NCBI GenBank assembly: GCA_021521415.1
Contig: JAIQDT010004232.1
Span: 158,573 to 222,572 of the forward strand
Direction of reading: 5' to 3'
DNA: 64,000 nt
DNA from: Bidens hawaiensis
Lineage: Eukaryota; Streptophyta; Magnoliopsida; Asterales; Asteraceae
In this document: one piece after another, positions 54,299 through 64,000 of the stretch
Position numbering within the stretch: the stretch's first letter is position 1
How the letters are laid out: each line of letters opens with the position of its first letter
Made by a program: the position numbers and the translations under genes
The notes under the pieces: model-generated
Databases searched by the model: none
Told to the model about the DNA's origin: nothing
Seen by the model: only the letters and a program-made list of their open reading frames with translations

Positions 54299-54447
54299 CC
54301 ATACATGCCGGCCCCCACCACATAAAACTCGCCCCTTCTTCCAGGCGACGAGAAAAACTCGCCCTCGCCCCTTTTCGTCCAAAAATCGCCGGGAGGGCGG
54401 TGTTCGCGTCCAAAATCGCCCAAATTGTAGCCCTATTACATATAGCC
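54223..54447. mobile_element. MITE with Harbinger-like ends and (AT)n
   Basis: The left end GGCTATGCGTAGTGG-AGGGGCTACAA and the inverse of the right end, GGCTATATGTAATA-GGGCTACAA, pair over about 24 bases. Flanking triplets are TTG and TTA, close to the TTA/TAA duplication of the superfamily. An (AT)n run fills 54256-54292. The body has short tandem phrases (aaaactcgcccc, 54327 and 54353). No coding. Confidence 0.6.
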
Positions 54448-54545
54448 TTAGATATTTAATCATATGAACTGATTCACCAAAAAATATATTCTTCAAAATT
54501 ATTGTTATTCAATGTTTATTAATTAGTTTCACCAAACATTAGCGT

Positions 54546-54862
54546 TGTGTTCCCAAGTTCATTTAACGAAAGAATGAAAAGGAAAGTTTTTTTCTTTTCA
54601 TTCTACTTTTTTCTTTTCATTTCCCTTTCAATTTCCTTCCAATTTGGAAAGAAATACTTTCCTTTCATTTTACTCTTTAAACATTTTTCTTTCCTTTCAT
54701 TTCTTTTCCTTTCTTTCTTTTAATGAATCTCTGGAACACACTTTTTGTTATTTCCTTCCATTTCCTTCCAACAAAAAAACTCTGAAACACATCTCTTTTG
54801 TTATTTTCATTCATTTCTTTTCCTTTCCTTTCTTTCTTTAAGTTATACTCAGGAACACAGTG
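54546..54862. mobile_element. MITE-like element with pyrimidine-rich body
   Basis: The left GTGTTCCCAAGTTCATTTAA and the inverse of the right, GTGTTCCTGAGTATAACTTAA, form terminal repeats. Both are followed inward by GAAAGAAxGAAAAGG. The body is dominated by (CTTTC)n/(TTTCCTTCC)n and has an internal repeat (ctctggaacacac / ctctgaaacacat). No target duplication can be fixed. It may be a decayed hAT-type MITE. Confidence 0.45.
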
Positions 54863-56119
54863 TAAGCTTCTGCACAACAACACATGGGTACGAATCTAGT
54901 TAAAATTTAAAAAAGAAAAGAAAATGTTTTTTAAGTTATTGGTCAAAGAAACAAGAAGGGGAATCCACATGTGTTTGCACACTTATCTACAACCCTTTGT
55001 AAACGTAATCTTGGAATTATAGTCAATACTTCGTGTTCATTAACGGTTCCTGCCTTGTTTACTACGTACATAAATAAAGGATCACTAAATCTTATTCATA
55101 TTGTTGGTGCTCTCTCCAACAGTAGATGGGTTCCTCGTGACCATCGTTATGTACTTCTAAATCCTAGATTCCGCAAACTTAGATAAAACTTTATGATCAT
55201 TTTTTAACACCGGTCAATGACGGTATAATTTAAGCTACTTGTCTCACGAATAAGTCCACATGTGTTTCACTCTAAAACTAATCGACAATTGAGAGAGTGT
55301 TCTATAAACTTAATACATAAACACTTTTTTTTTCTTTTTTTCAATTTAAGATTAGTTTTCCGTCAATGTTTTGAAAACCAAACTATGACCAAGTCTCAAG
55401 AATCAAATGCATAATAAATAATTTAATAACTAAAAATATATACTATATAAAAGTTGTTTGTGATGCTCTAAATACGCGTATAAAAGCCTCTCCTTTAAAG
55501 TTTGTCATTATCATCTATAGCATGCCATGTATTCATCATCTACATAAAATTGAACCGTCACTGTTTATTTATAAACTAATCTTGTTTATTTCATGATCGT
55601 AAATTATCTTTAGATATTTGGTTTTTAACGAAATGTGTGAACTTATAACCCTACACATACTTTTTAACACATAAATGATAAGTCATATAAACCACATTGT
55701 TTCCTTGATGTTTTATCATCAAAATTCAAAATCAAGATGTTCCACGTTGATATTCTATTACTCTTGGCTTGAAACACGAGACATGTCACTATTAATAATG
55801 TTGCCCATCAATTGTTATCCACCGGCCACCACCTTAAACCGACCTAGGAAAACAACAGTGTCTACATCGGCCCCACAACCAGTGACAGTCACTAATGCTA
55901 TTTTTAAATAATTACCACCACCAGGTAAATTTCCTTTTGCCTGAACTGTCACCAACCCAACCTCCTTTCTGTTGATTTTGACCATCAATACAAGACAAGT
56001 AGACAACACAACATATGTAACAAAATATCTACCTTAATAAACTTACACTATATGCCCACTTATTTGACTTCATGTTAAAAGTATATTTTGTTACCTCTTT
56101 TAAATCTATATGTAATTCA
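54863..56119. other. Spacer, nothing recognised
   Basis: About 1.25 kb AT-rich. Open frames at 54971, 55675 and 55815 carry no domain text. No terminal structures seen. Confidence 0.5.
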
Positions 56120-56260
56120 TTAGGCTATGCGTAGTGGAAGACTACAAGATTAAGGAATTTTCTACACGTTGTGTCACGTCATCAGAGTGACTATTTTCAT
56201 TTTACGGTGTTGTGGCGTTTCACATCAAAAATCCCCCCCCCAACGGTTGTCATTTGTCCA
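56120..56260. mobile_element. Left end of a second MITE of the same family
   Basis: TTA followed by GGCTATGCGTAGTGGAAG-ACTACAAG repeats the left terminus at 54223. The right terminus is not found, so the extent is unknown; the C-run near 56232 is inside or beyond it. Confidence 0.45.
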
Positions 56261-56373
56261 TCTAATAAAATAAGCAAGAAAAGGTGGCGTGGATAATGTA
56301 TTTAGTGACAAAATATACTGAGAGATCATCGATGCTATTATCAGCGACAAATTACTAACAATGGCGATTGTGT

Positions 56374-56620
56374 CAAAATTGAGGTGCTTTTACTAATAGC
56401 CTTTCCGCCGAATTATTATCAAGTGCCATTTTACGGGCAGATTACCAACGATCTCTTTGAAGATTTACCAACAAAACTTCCATCGGAAATAAGTTAGAAA
56501 TTGCGGTACTTTTACCGATAGCTTTTCCACCAAATGATTATCATGTGTCCTTTTACGAGCGGATTATCAACGATCTCTTAGAAGATTCGCTAACAGAATT
56601 TCCATTAAAAATTTGTTAAA
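56374..56620. repeat. Diverged tandem duplication, period about 122 bp
   Basis: Copies start near 56381 (ggtgcttttactaatagcc) and 56503 (ggtacttttaccgatagc). They share gattaccaacgatctct / gattatcaacgatctct and aacttccatcgg / aatttccattaa. Copies differ at perhaps one site in six by eye. No coding. Confidence 0.7.
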
Positions 56621-57209
56621 TTTCCATGAAAATTTAAAGAGATCCATCAAGTTGGACAAGAATGAATAGTACAATATTATAAAAATAGTGTGTAAAACTG
56701 TAAAAGATGGTTTGAATATTTATATGATTAAATTTAATTCAAATAAACACGAAAGTTTTAATTTTGAGAAAAATCTTAAATGAGATTAAACACGGCTTGA
56801 GCTTGTGTGCAGTACCTTAATGAGCCAGAAGAGTTCAAACTTAAAAATACGTAAGGCTCGAGCTTCGGCTCGATAAGTAAATGAGTTGTAGTAATAGTAA
56901 TAGTAATAATAAATAAATAGATAGATAAAAATAGTAATAATAAAACCTACCTATTCTAATAAAAGAAAATTAATGTTGACACATATCATTTGAATATTCA
57001 TTCTTAACCTAAATTTTCTGCTCAAACTATTCTTCTCTGAAAACAGTCATATGACTGTTGCATGTTGATTGTGTGCTTGGGAGTCAGGTTCAAAAAGCCG
57101 GTTGGGATATGGTTTGCATTGGTACCGAAGCCAAGGGTATGGTGCTCATGCTGTATAGATCGTTACAGACTCCATACTACTTACTTCACCCCCTAAGAGA
57201 AAAATAAGC

Positions 57210-57230
57210 TCTCTCTCTCTCTCTCTCTCT
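57210..57230. repeat. (CT)n microsatellite
   Basis: About 20 bases of CT dinucleotides. A (AAAT)n run lies further on at 57630-57653. Confidence 0.9.
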
Positions 57231-57231
57231 T

Positions 57232-58132
57232 AAATGTGAGGTTTTAAGTTCAAATCTTTAGGTTAGTTGTTGTGGAGTGGTTTTAAACATTAAGCTAAAG
57301 CATCATCTCATTCATTACTAAAAGAATGGTAAGCTTGACATGTCATTGGCACATATAGACAATGTGATTTTAACTAACACACACCTTTAACATCGCATTG
57401 TGATTAAAAACCTCATAATTTCCTTGTTAAAGTATTTAGATCCCACAATTTCATTGTTAAGAGGCATGCGTTACCATGTGACCATTTCCTCCTTTACCGC
57501 CCAGGCGTTAAAGCCCGACACAATGTTAAAGCTCCTTACCATACCACATCACTTTTGCAGCCCTATTGAAGCCCCCTCACCAATTGATTTTGTCGATGTA
57601 AGGTAAATTTGAAATTTCATTGTTAAAATACATAAATAAATAAATAAATAAATATGACCATGTGCATCAAATAAATACCCACCATTGACCAAGGGAAAAC
57701 ATTGCATGACACCGTTCCTACTTTCCTAGCACTTTCTTTCACATTCTTATGTTCTTTAATCTTTTGTTTGGTGGTTTCTCTCTTTAATTCTTACCACCCT
57801 CATTGATTAAAGCAAATACTCTTCTTGATTGAGGATTAGTTACCACCACTACCACCAACCCTTTTTAACTTTCCTGTCGAATTCCCACCTTTAATTACAT
57901 ATATAGTTGAAAATTAGGTAATAGTGAGAGATGCATTTTTCTCTTTTTCTCTTCATCATTTAAGATCTAATATTATCCATGGTGATGAAAAATGTCAACA
58001 TACTTATTCTACTTATATCACTTTCTACTTATTATAATGGTTTTACGGTTTTACCACCAACAAAAAAGTTAAATTGAATAAAAGAAACATGTTTTATACT
58101 TGAAAAAATTTTCAAAATAGACCTATTTTGGA
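57232..58132. other. Spacer, nothing recognised
   Basis: AT-rich. The 68-codon open frame at 57400 has no recognisable domain or promoter context. Pyrimidine-rich stretches at 57720-57860. Confidence 0.45.
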
Positions 58133-58911
58133 TTCCCAAAATAGACATATATTGGGAAAATGTTACAAAAAATGTCCCTCAAATTTTAGAATTCAAAAAA
58201 TGTCCCCCCTCTAACTCATCTCCGACGATGCGTTAGACTTCCTAACACGTCGGCAAAGATGCGTTAGACTTCTTAACGCAACGTCAACGACGTGTTAGCC
58301 TCTTGTTTGTTTTTTTAATATCATATTAATATAACTAATTCTACTTATTTTTGTGTTTTTATAACTTTTAATATATAAAATTTTATATCATTTCGAATAT
58401 ACCAATAAAAATGCTTATTTTTATCTATATGTTGGCATAATTTTATTTAAAACCGTGCAGGTCAAAATTTATTGAATATTTCGATATTAATTTGACATGA
58501 CTCGAGTGTAAGTAAATTTATGTTGATCCACAGATAAAAATAAGCATGTTTTATCGGTATATTCGAAATAATATAAAATTTTATATATTAAAATTTATAA
58601 AAAACAAATATAAGTATAAATAGTTAAATTAGTATAATATTAAAAATAACAAACAAGAGGCTAACACATCGTTGACGTTGCGTTAAGAAGTCTAACACAT
58701 CTTTGCCGATGTATTAGGAAGTCTAACTCATCTTCGACGATGCGTTAGGAAGTCTAACGCATCTTTCAATATGTGTTTTACAAACACATCGTCAAAGATG
58801 TGTTGACTTTCTAACGCATCTCAAAGATGCATTAGAGAGTGACATTTTTGGAATTCTAAAATTTGGGGAACATTTTTGAAAATTCTTCCCAAAATAGGTC
58901 TATATTGGGAA
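58133..58911. mobile_element. Foldback element: giant inverted repeat with short central loop
   Basis: The left arm (58133 to about 58450) and right arm (about 58500 to 58911) are inverse copies of each other. Matching landmarks are the ends ATTCCCAA[AT]ATAGAC, CAAATTTTAGAATTC, the GCGTTAGACTTC phrases, CAAGAGGCTAAC inverted, and ATGCTTATTTTTATCT near the centre. Within the arms, GATGCGTTAGACTTCC-like units repeat, more often in the right arm. No ORF, so non-autonomous. Terminal target duplication is not resolved. Transcription through it would give a long hairpin RNA. Confidence 0.8.
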
Positions 58912-60497
58912 TTTTCCTTTATACTTATCCAATAACCCGGGCATTTTAATGTCATAATGACAACTACTTTTCTTTACATTCTAAAACAAAACAATATTTG
59001 TTTAAGATAAAGAGCAATGCACAACTCGTTTAACTTATGACTCTGATATAAGAATCCATATGTCTTTTTCAATTTGAATATGTTACTTTCTAGTAATTTT
59101 ATAAATATATGTAAAACTCGTGAATAAATGTATTTATCAACCGATACATCATAATTCCTCATAATTCAACACACTCAAATGTGTAAAATAAACAAATAGT
59201 TACTAATATTTATAACAAAATAGGTGAATATTAATATAAATAAAAGAAATACATTTTTAAATAATAAAATATTCTAAAAATTACTAATTATTAATTAAAA
59301 AAATGATATATTTCGTTAATATTATTGAAATACGAATTTTGTTTTATTTTTTGAGTCAAAATCGGTCCAAGTTCACCGATAAGATGTGGTTCTGGCTGAG
59401 TTTGACCACATTTGACCGATTCTTAGTAACTAGGCGGATTTACAGAAACTCGCCTCGCCGACATACCTTGTAGCGAGTACTCGGAGAGTACTCGGCCTTG
59501 TAATCCTACTTTTACAACATTGCTTAAAGTGTGACTATCATATAGGCCAAATGTATACATCGTTAATCAACCATCTAACTTGAAATTGGACTAGAAACCG
59601 ATGGACAAAAAAAATATTGTCATGTCTTTTTGTATATTAATTTTTTATAAGTATCATCAAAGATTCAAGCAATTTCATAGGAAAAATATGATCAACTTAA
59701 AAAGAACCGAAACATGCAAAATCGTTAGTTATATTTGTACAAAAGTAGATATATAGAAACAAGAGTTTTTATTTTATATAATTATTTTCTTTTAGAAGTT
59801 ACACTTTCCTGATCCATATATTTATTAGATATCGTGGGTTTCATGATTCATATATATATTTCAATTAGTGTACATTTGTGCGTAATTAATTGTGTGTATT
59901 TTTTTAGGACACATCAATATATATTTTAGTTTGGTTTATACATCATAAATATAGTTAGAAAAACTAAAATTATGATCAATAAAAGCAATAACTTAAGAAT
60001 TGTGAAGGGTGTCACACAGATGTACATGTACGTCTCAAAGTTAATCATTTTGGCAATATTTTATGGATTTAGCGGTCCTTGAAGATTGCCACTTGCTATG
60101 AGCGTTAGACCTAATTTTCGGTATTCTCTTGGAAGTGTCCACCAGATTTGACCTATAGTGGATAAGATGCTTGTTGCCCTTGTAAAGTCGGTCCAACCAT
60201 TTTCTATTCTCACATTTACGTACTCACCACAATAAAAAAAAATATCAGCAAAAATATTCGTAACCCAATCTAAAAGAAGGGAACATTTAACAACCGTAAT
60301 TGAATGTTGGTGATTCGTCGAAAGTAATTGCATATGGTGAAGGCTCTGAGATTTAGAAGACTTGATTATTATAGTGTAGAAGTAAAATTCATCATTTTAT
60401 TGTCTTTACAAGACAAATGTATCTGGTAAAATCTTATTTATATACATTGAGAAATAAACGTTGCACCTACTAAGATCCTACAATTAAAAAAAACTTT
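58912..60497. other. Spacer, nothing recognised
   Basis: AT-rich. The 90-codon minus-strand frame at 60061-60333 shows no family motif, although its composition is less AT-biased than its surroundings. It may be a gene or element fragment. Confidence 0.4.
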
Positions 60498-61682
60498 GAT
60501 TAAGGTGGTTTATTTCGGTACGGTTACTTTGTGTGCTTGGTTCACTAGTTATAAGCCAGGTAAGATTCCTTAGTTTATTTAGGCCTATAGATGGAAATTG
60601 ATATGAATAAATTGCAATGTTGGGAGAAGGTTACGATTTTTTTTCCTCAACTGTCTACATGGAGATCTAATTTGTTATCCAGCCGGAGGTAAGCACATGA
60701 CAATAAAATATGTTTCGGGTACCTTGCGCATTTATTTTTTGTTTTTGTTCCTTATGCCTAATAGGGTACGCTGAAAACTCAAAGTCTCGGTCAAAATGGC
60801 TTGGCTTGGTATTCGCATAAAAAAAATGGGGGTTAGAAATCGGTAGCTTAAAGGGTTTAGTCTAGTTCTTTTGGTGAATTGGAGGTGGTGATTTGTAAGT
60901 AGATCGAATGATCTTTGGGTCAAAATTGTTAAAAGCTATTTATGGGAATCAAGCTGTCGTTTTTGACAGGGAAGAAATTGAGTCAGGTGACGGGGGTTGA
61001 CATCATGTTGTTAAATCTAGTCATGACCTTCATGAAAAAAATATTATTCTGTAAAACACGTTAAAAATGTGAAATGGGATGGAGACTAGGTTCTTGATGG
61101 ACACCTTGTTAGGGATTCCACATTTTGCGATTGTTAAGATTGGATCTTGATAAGGATGGTTCAATTGCCTCCAAGCGAGGAGTAGATGCGGCTCTAGGTA
61201 TGGAGGAGACAAGAAGCGTAGCCATTAGATTCCCTATTGTATGGATTGTCGGGTGTGGTGTTCATTGATAGAAATGACTCATGGATTTGAGACTTTGATG
61301 TGGATGATTCTTTTCATGCTAGATCTATTCAAAAGCATATTCACCTAATGCATGTCCCCAACGAGTTTTATCTAACTTGTTGGAACTCTTACGTTTCATT
61401 TATAGCCAATACACCATGGTTTTGTGTCTTACTGTTCTAGAACGAAAGAGATTACAGATCATCTGTCTGGCGCTTGTGAGATCGCTTTGCATTGCTTTAG
61501 TTAAATGACTTGATTTACCTTTGATACAAAATATCTCTATCTTAGAGATATTGAACTGATTCGAATATTCGATTCGTTAAATGTTTATGGAAAGAAGAGG
61601 AATTGTGTTAAAAAAAGTAAGGTGTTAAAATAATAACTTTTATTAAATAGCCTTTGTAAAAAAGATTAAGGTGGTTTATTTC
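60498..61682 (+). mobile_element. 5'-truncated LINE with a 19-bp target duplication
   Basis: The direct repeat GATTAAGGTGGTTTATTTC occurs at 60498-60516 and 61664-61682 without mismatch. The body is 60517-61663 and ends in a short A-run. On the plus strand, across stops and frame changes, the C-terminal part of a plant LINE reverse transcriptase is readable: LSTWRSNLLSS, then LKGFSLVLLVNWRW and NDLWVKIVKS, GMETRFLMDTLLG, and near 61270 the zinc-finger domain (FDVDDSFHARSIQKHI). These correspond to the end of RT and the zf-RVT region. The 5' two-thirds is missing, as usual for LINE copies. Confidence 0.8.
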
Positions 61683-61993
61683 TTTTGCATTCACAGTAAT
61701 TTTATTAAAGAAATATATATATCCAATCAACTTTAGAAAATACATTTAAAGACTAGGTTTTTAGTGGTTTTTAGTCGGATTGGGTTTGCTATTCAAAGGG
61801 GGGTTGCGGCGCAGCTTGTTACCCGCTTACCTGCTACTTCATTGTAAATCGTTTGGATGTTTCTATGAAATATAAAAAGACTAGGCCAAATATGTTTTGA
61901 ACAGGGCACCCGGCACCTTCTTCGTCTTCTCTCTATATCTTGTGTCAAACAAAATACTCCACTATTTGTGTCAAAGAATAAGAAGAAGATAAC
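61683..61993 (+). promoter_or_regulatory. Proximal promoter and 5' leader of the RING gene
   Basis: About 310 bases between the LINE's target duplication and the ATG. AAATATAAAAAG (61869-61880) is a TATA candidate about 115 bases before the ATG; a CCAAT lies at 61714. The leader is pyrimidine-rich (cttcttcgtcttctctct). Confidence 0.5.
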
Positions 61994-62715
61994 ATGAATC
62001 AGTTCATGGATGTTTCCACTGGTCTCCAACTAGCTAATAATAATATTAATAACAGTCAGCAGCAATACTCCTATGGTTATCTATCTCTCTTATCACAAGA
62101 TTATTTCTTTAATCTAATCAATCAACAAGGAGATGAAATCGACCGTTATCTTCACGCACAAGTAACAACACCTTTTTAATTTTTTTTTTTATTTTTTTTT
62201 ACAAAAATGATAGTTCAAAATAATATTGTTTTATGCAGAAAGAAGAGGTTAGGCGCAAGTTAGCAGCTAAAACGCAACGACACTATCATGCGCTGATCGG
62301 AGCCGCGAACGAATCGGCTTTACGGATAATAAGAGAAATAGAAGCTGCGGCGGAGCGAGCGGCTCGGCGCCAAGCCGAGCTGGAATCTCGGGCGTCGCAG
62401 CTGAGAGCGGAAGCTGAGGCGTGGCGTGCGAAGGCGGCGGCGCAGGAGGCGGTTGCGGCGGCGTTGCAAGCGGAGCTGCGGCAGGCGGTGGGAAGGTCGG
62501 AGGGTGAGGTGGAGGATGCTGAGTCGACGTGTGTTGACCCGGAGCGAGTAGTGGTGAGTCGACCCGGTTGCAAGGCGTGTGGGAAACGGGTTGCCTCGGT
62601 GGTGGTGTTGCCGTGTCGGCATTTGTGTGTGTGTAGTGAGTGTGACGACGTCGTACAGACTTGCCCGTTGTGTCTTTCGTTCAGAAGGTCGAGTATTGAG
62701 GTTTACTTGTCGTGA
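61994..62715 (+). CDS. BOI-type RING E3 ubiquitin ligase (2 exons, 214 aa)
   Basis: Exon 1 61994-62161 and exon 2 62239-62715 (intron 77 bp, GT-AG, phase 0). The N-terminus is Gln/Asn-rich (MNQFMDVSTGLQLANNN). A long Ala/Glu/Arg-rich helix (about residues 57-145, ESALRIIREIEAAAERAARR) is a coiled coil. The C-terminal C3HC4-type RING (residues 167-202) reads CKACGKRVASVVVLPCRHLC and CSECDDVVQTCPLC, followed by the family's end R-R-S-S-I-E-V-Y-L-S. This is the BOI / S-RNase-binding-protein-like class, linked to control of cell death, defence and gibberellin signalling. It is shorter than typical members (about 300 aa), mainly at the N-terminus. The high GC of exon 2 contrasts with the AT-rich surroundings. 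No defects seen. Confidence 0.9.
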
Positions 62716-64000
62716 TTGGGCCCGGAAGAGATAATAATTCATTTGCCTTTTTCTTTTTTATCTTTTTACCAAGTTTAAAAAAATATATATAAATGTTGTT
62801 ACCGTTGACAGTTTGACACTCCCAAAACTCCAAAAGGCCGGGGTTGAACTCAATATGTATAATAATAATTAAAAAGTCATAAATCAGTCAGGGTCGGGCA
62901 CAAGCTCAAAATTTTGACTTACAGGGGATAAATTTACACTACAGATGGGTTGGAGTCACCTCCGGGCTCTGGCCTCAACTAAGTTGTGCCCCTGGTTGTG
63001 GCCAGGGTCTTTTATTAACCAATCAAACGGTTTTTCACATTTTTCATAAAAAGGATAAATAATAAACTTGTTGTTTGTTAAACCATTACACAAATATTTG
63101 ATTGTTTAGCTAGTGAATGTCCCTCCACTACACATTGCATGACATCCTAATGGTGGCAAGTCAGTGACATTCTAATGGTGGCAAGTCGGCGCTACATCAC
63201 CACCACTCTCTCATGTTTCTCTTCTCTTCTACATTTCATTCTCTCTACTTTGTTTTACCTTCCCCTTACAAACTTGTTCGAAACCTGTCTAGATTTCTAT
63301 ATTGCTCTTGCTCTCTCCCTTCTACCCGTGCTCTAGATTTAAACACACAATTTTTTCACTATTGTGGGCGCTCTAAGTTAGGACCAGCTCGTTTCAATTC
63401 GTAAATAAGCTTAAGCTTTAGGCTTTTAATTCTTTTTGGGCCGTTAAATAAAAATAAGTATTATACAAATCTATATCTATTTATTTATTTCACTTTGAAA
63501 CAACTTTATAGTTGCACCTCACTTTTCCCTCATGTTTTTTTGGATCCAGTCGGGTTATGCAACCGTGGTTGTGGGCTAGCATTCTTCTAGGCCCATTTAC
63601 GGTTTACATTCATATGCAACTCACTGTATTTAATTTAGTAAAAAACTATTTAAAATTTTAATAAATTTTAATTAATCAGGTTTTGATGAGAAGAGAATAA
63701 GTTAACCAAATTGGATTTATTTTTTACCTTTTGAAATTAATTTAAGTTTTAATATTATAGAAATTATATAACATATGTTTTAAATAAAGGGATATTGGTT
63801 TTTAATACTCTTAACTTTCACCCGTGGTTGATAACACTTACAACTTTTAATTTGTTACCCACCACTATCGACTTTTACCCTATTTGTTTCTGGCACTCTT
63901 GAACTTAACGAACCCTAACTCTGTTAGTTTTCTTGATGACGTGTAATTTTTTTAATAATAAATAAGTAGGTTATGGGTCGCACATCATCTTCTTTCTTCA
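62716..64000. other. Downstream spacer to the window edge
   Basis: Presumed 3' UTR of the RING gene, then AT-rich DNA. A 30-bp tandem repeat (acat[cc]taatggtggcaagtc) lies at 63140-63188. The phrase gtgaatgtccctccactacacattgcatgac resembles a MITE terminus but has no partner I can find. The open frame at 63213 shows no domain. Confidence 0.45.

Noticed and set aside
54194..54496. ORFs with (YI)n runs
   Set aside because: Translation of an (AT)n microsatellite inside a MITE.
60061..60333. 90-codon minus-strand ORF as a gene
   Set aside because: No domain, splice context or promoter; kept only as an unassigned note in the spacer.
62286..62742. Antisense ORFs over the RING gene
   Set aside because: Open only because exon 2 is GC-rich; the sense strand has splice sites, RING motif and a full-length family match.

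Overview
The window is nuclear plant DNA, most likely from a eudicot. Support for this comes from spliced plant genes (glycine decarboxylase H protein; a BOI-type RING protein), plant-lineage Ty1/copia and Ty3/gypsy retrotransposons primed by initiator-Met tRNA, an Au-like SINE, PIF/Harbinger and hAT-like elements, and AT-rich spacers. The Tekay-type LTRs (minus-strand TGTAACATCCC start) and the Tat-type elements would fit Asterales, but that placement is a guess.

Bases 1-36,000 are a nest of LTR retrotransposons, nearly all on the minus strand. The oldest host is a Tat-type Ty3/gypsy element (E, 27268-35904 visible). A Tekay-type element (A) is inserted in E's 3' antisense ORF. A's own 5' LTR is split by a second Tekay-type chromovirus (B), proven by a 5-bp GGGAA target duplication at 6947-6951 and 25535-25539. 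B's 5' LTR is in turn split by a Tat-type element (D, 15876-24541). A copia element (C, 1-3939, running off the left edge) abuts A's internal region. After B inserted, 281 bp spanning the A/B junction were duplicated in tandem. After D inserted, its right flank lost about 410 bp of B, and D's right LTR lost 234 bp internally.

Bases 36,400-41,300 hold a hAT-like MITE with an 8-bp target duplication, split by a short-LTR copia element (F) that carries three in-frame tandem copies of a 249-bp pol segment. An Au-like SINE follows at 42028-42217.

Bases 44,800-47,700 are genic. They hold a possible small two-exon gene on the plus strand and, convergent with it, a complete four-exon gene for the lipoyl-carrying H protein of the mitochondrial glycine decarboxylase complex (161 aa).

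Bases 48,000-60,500 are spacer with mobile DNA: a deleted LTR remnant, a small non-coding LTR element (H) carrying a Harbinger transposon with a decayed transposase, a decayed Harbinger Myb-like ORF, MITEs, and a nearly 800-bp foldback palindrome. Bases 60,517-61,663 are a 5'-truncated LINE with a perfect 19-bp target duplication. It lies about 330 bp upstream of a two-exon BOI-type RING E3 ligase gene (61994-62715).

The points most worth a second look are chains of perfect hairpins with G-box cores just upstream of the TATA box in the Tekay LTRs (with a parallel hairpin design in the copia LTR), an acidic ORF upstream of gag in both Tekay elements, a spliced antisense ORF in the Tat element, and the datable rearrangements in the nest.
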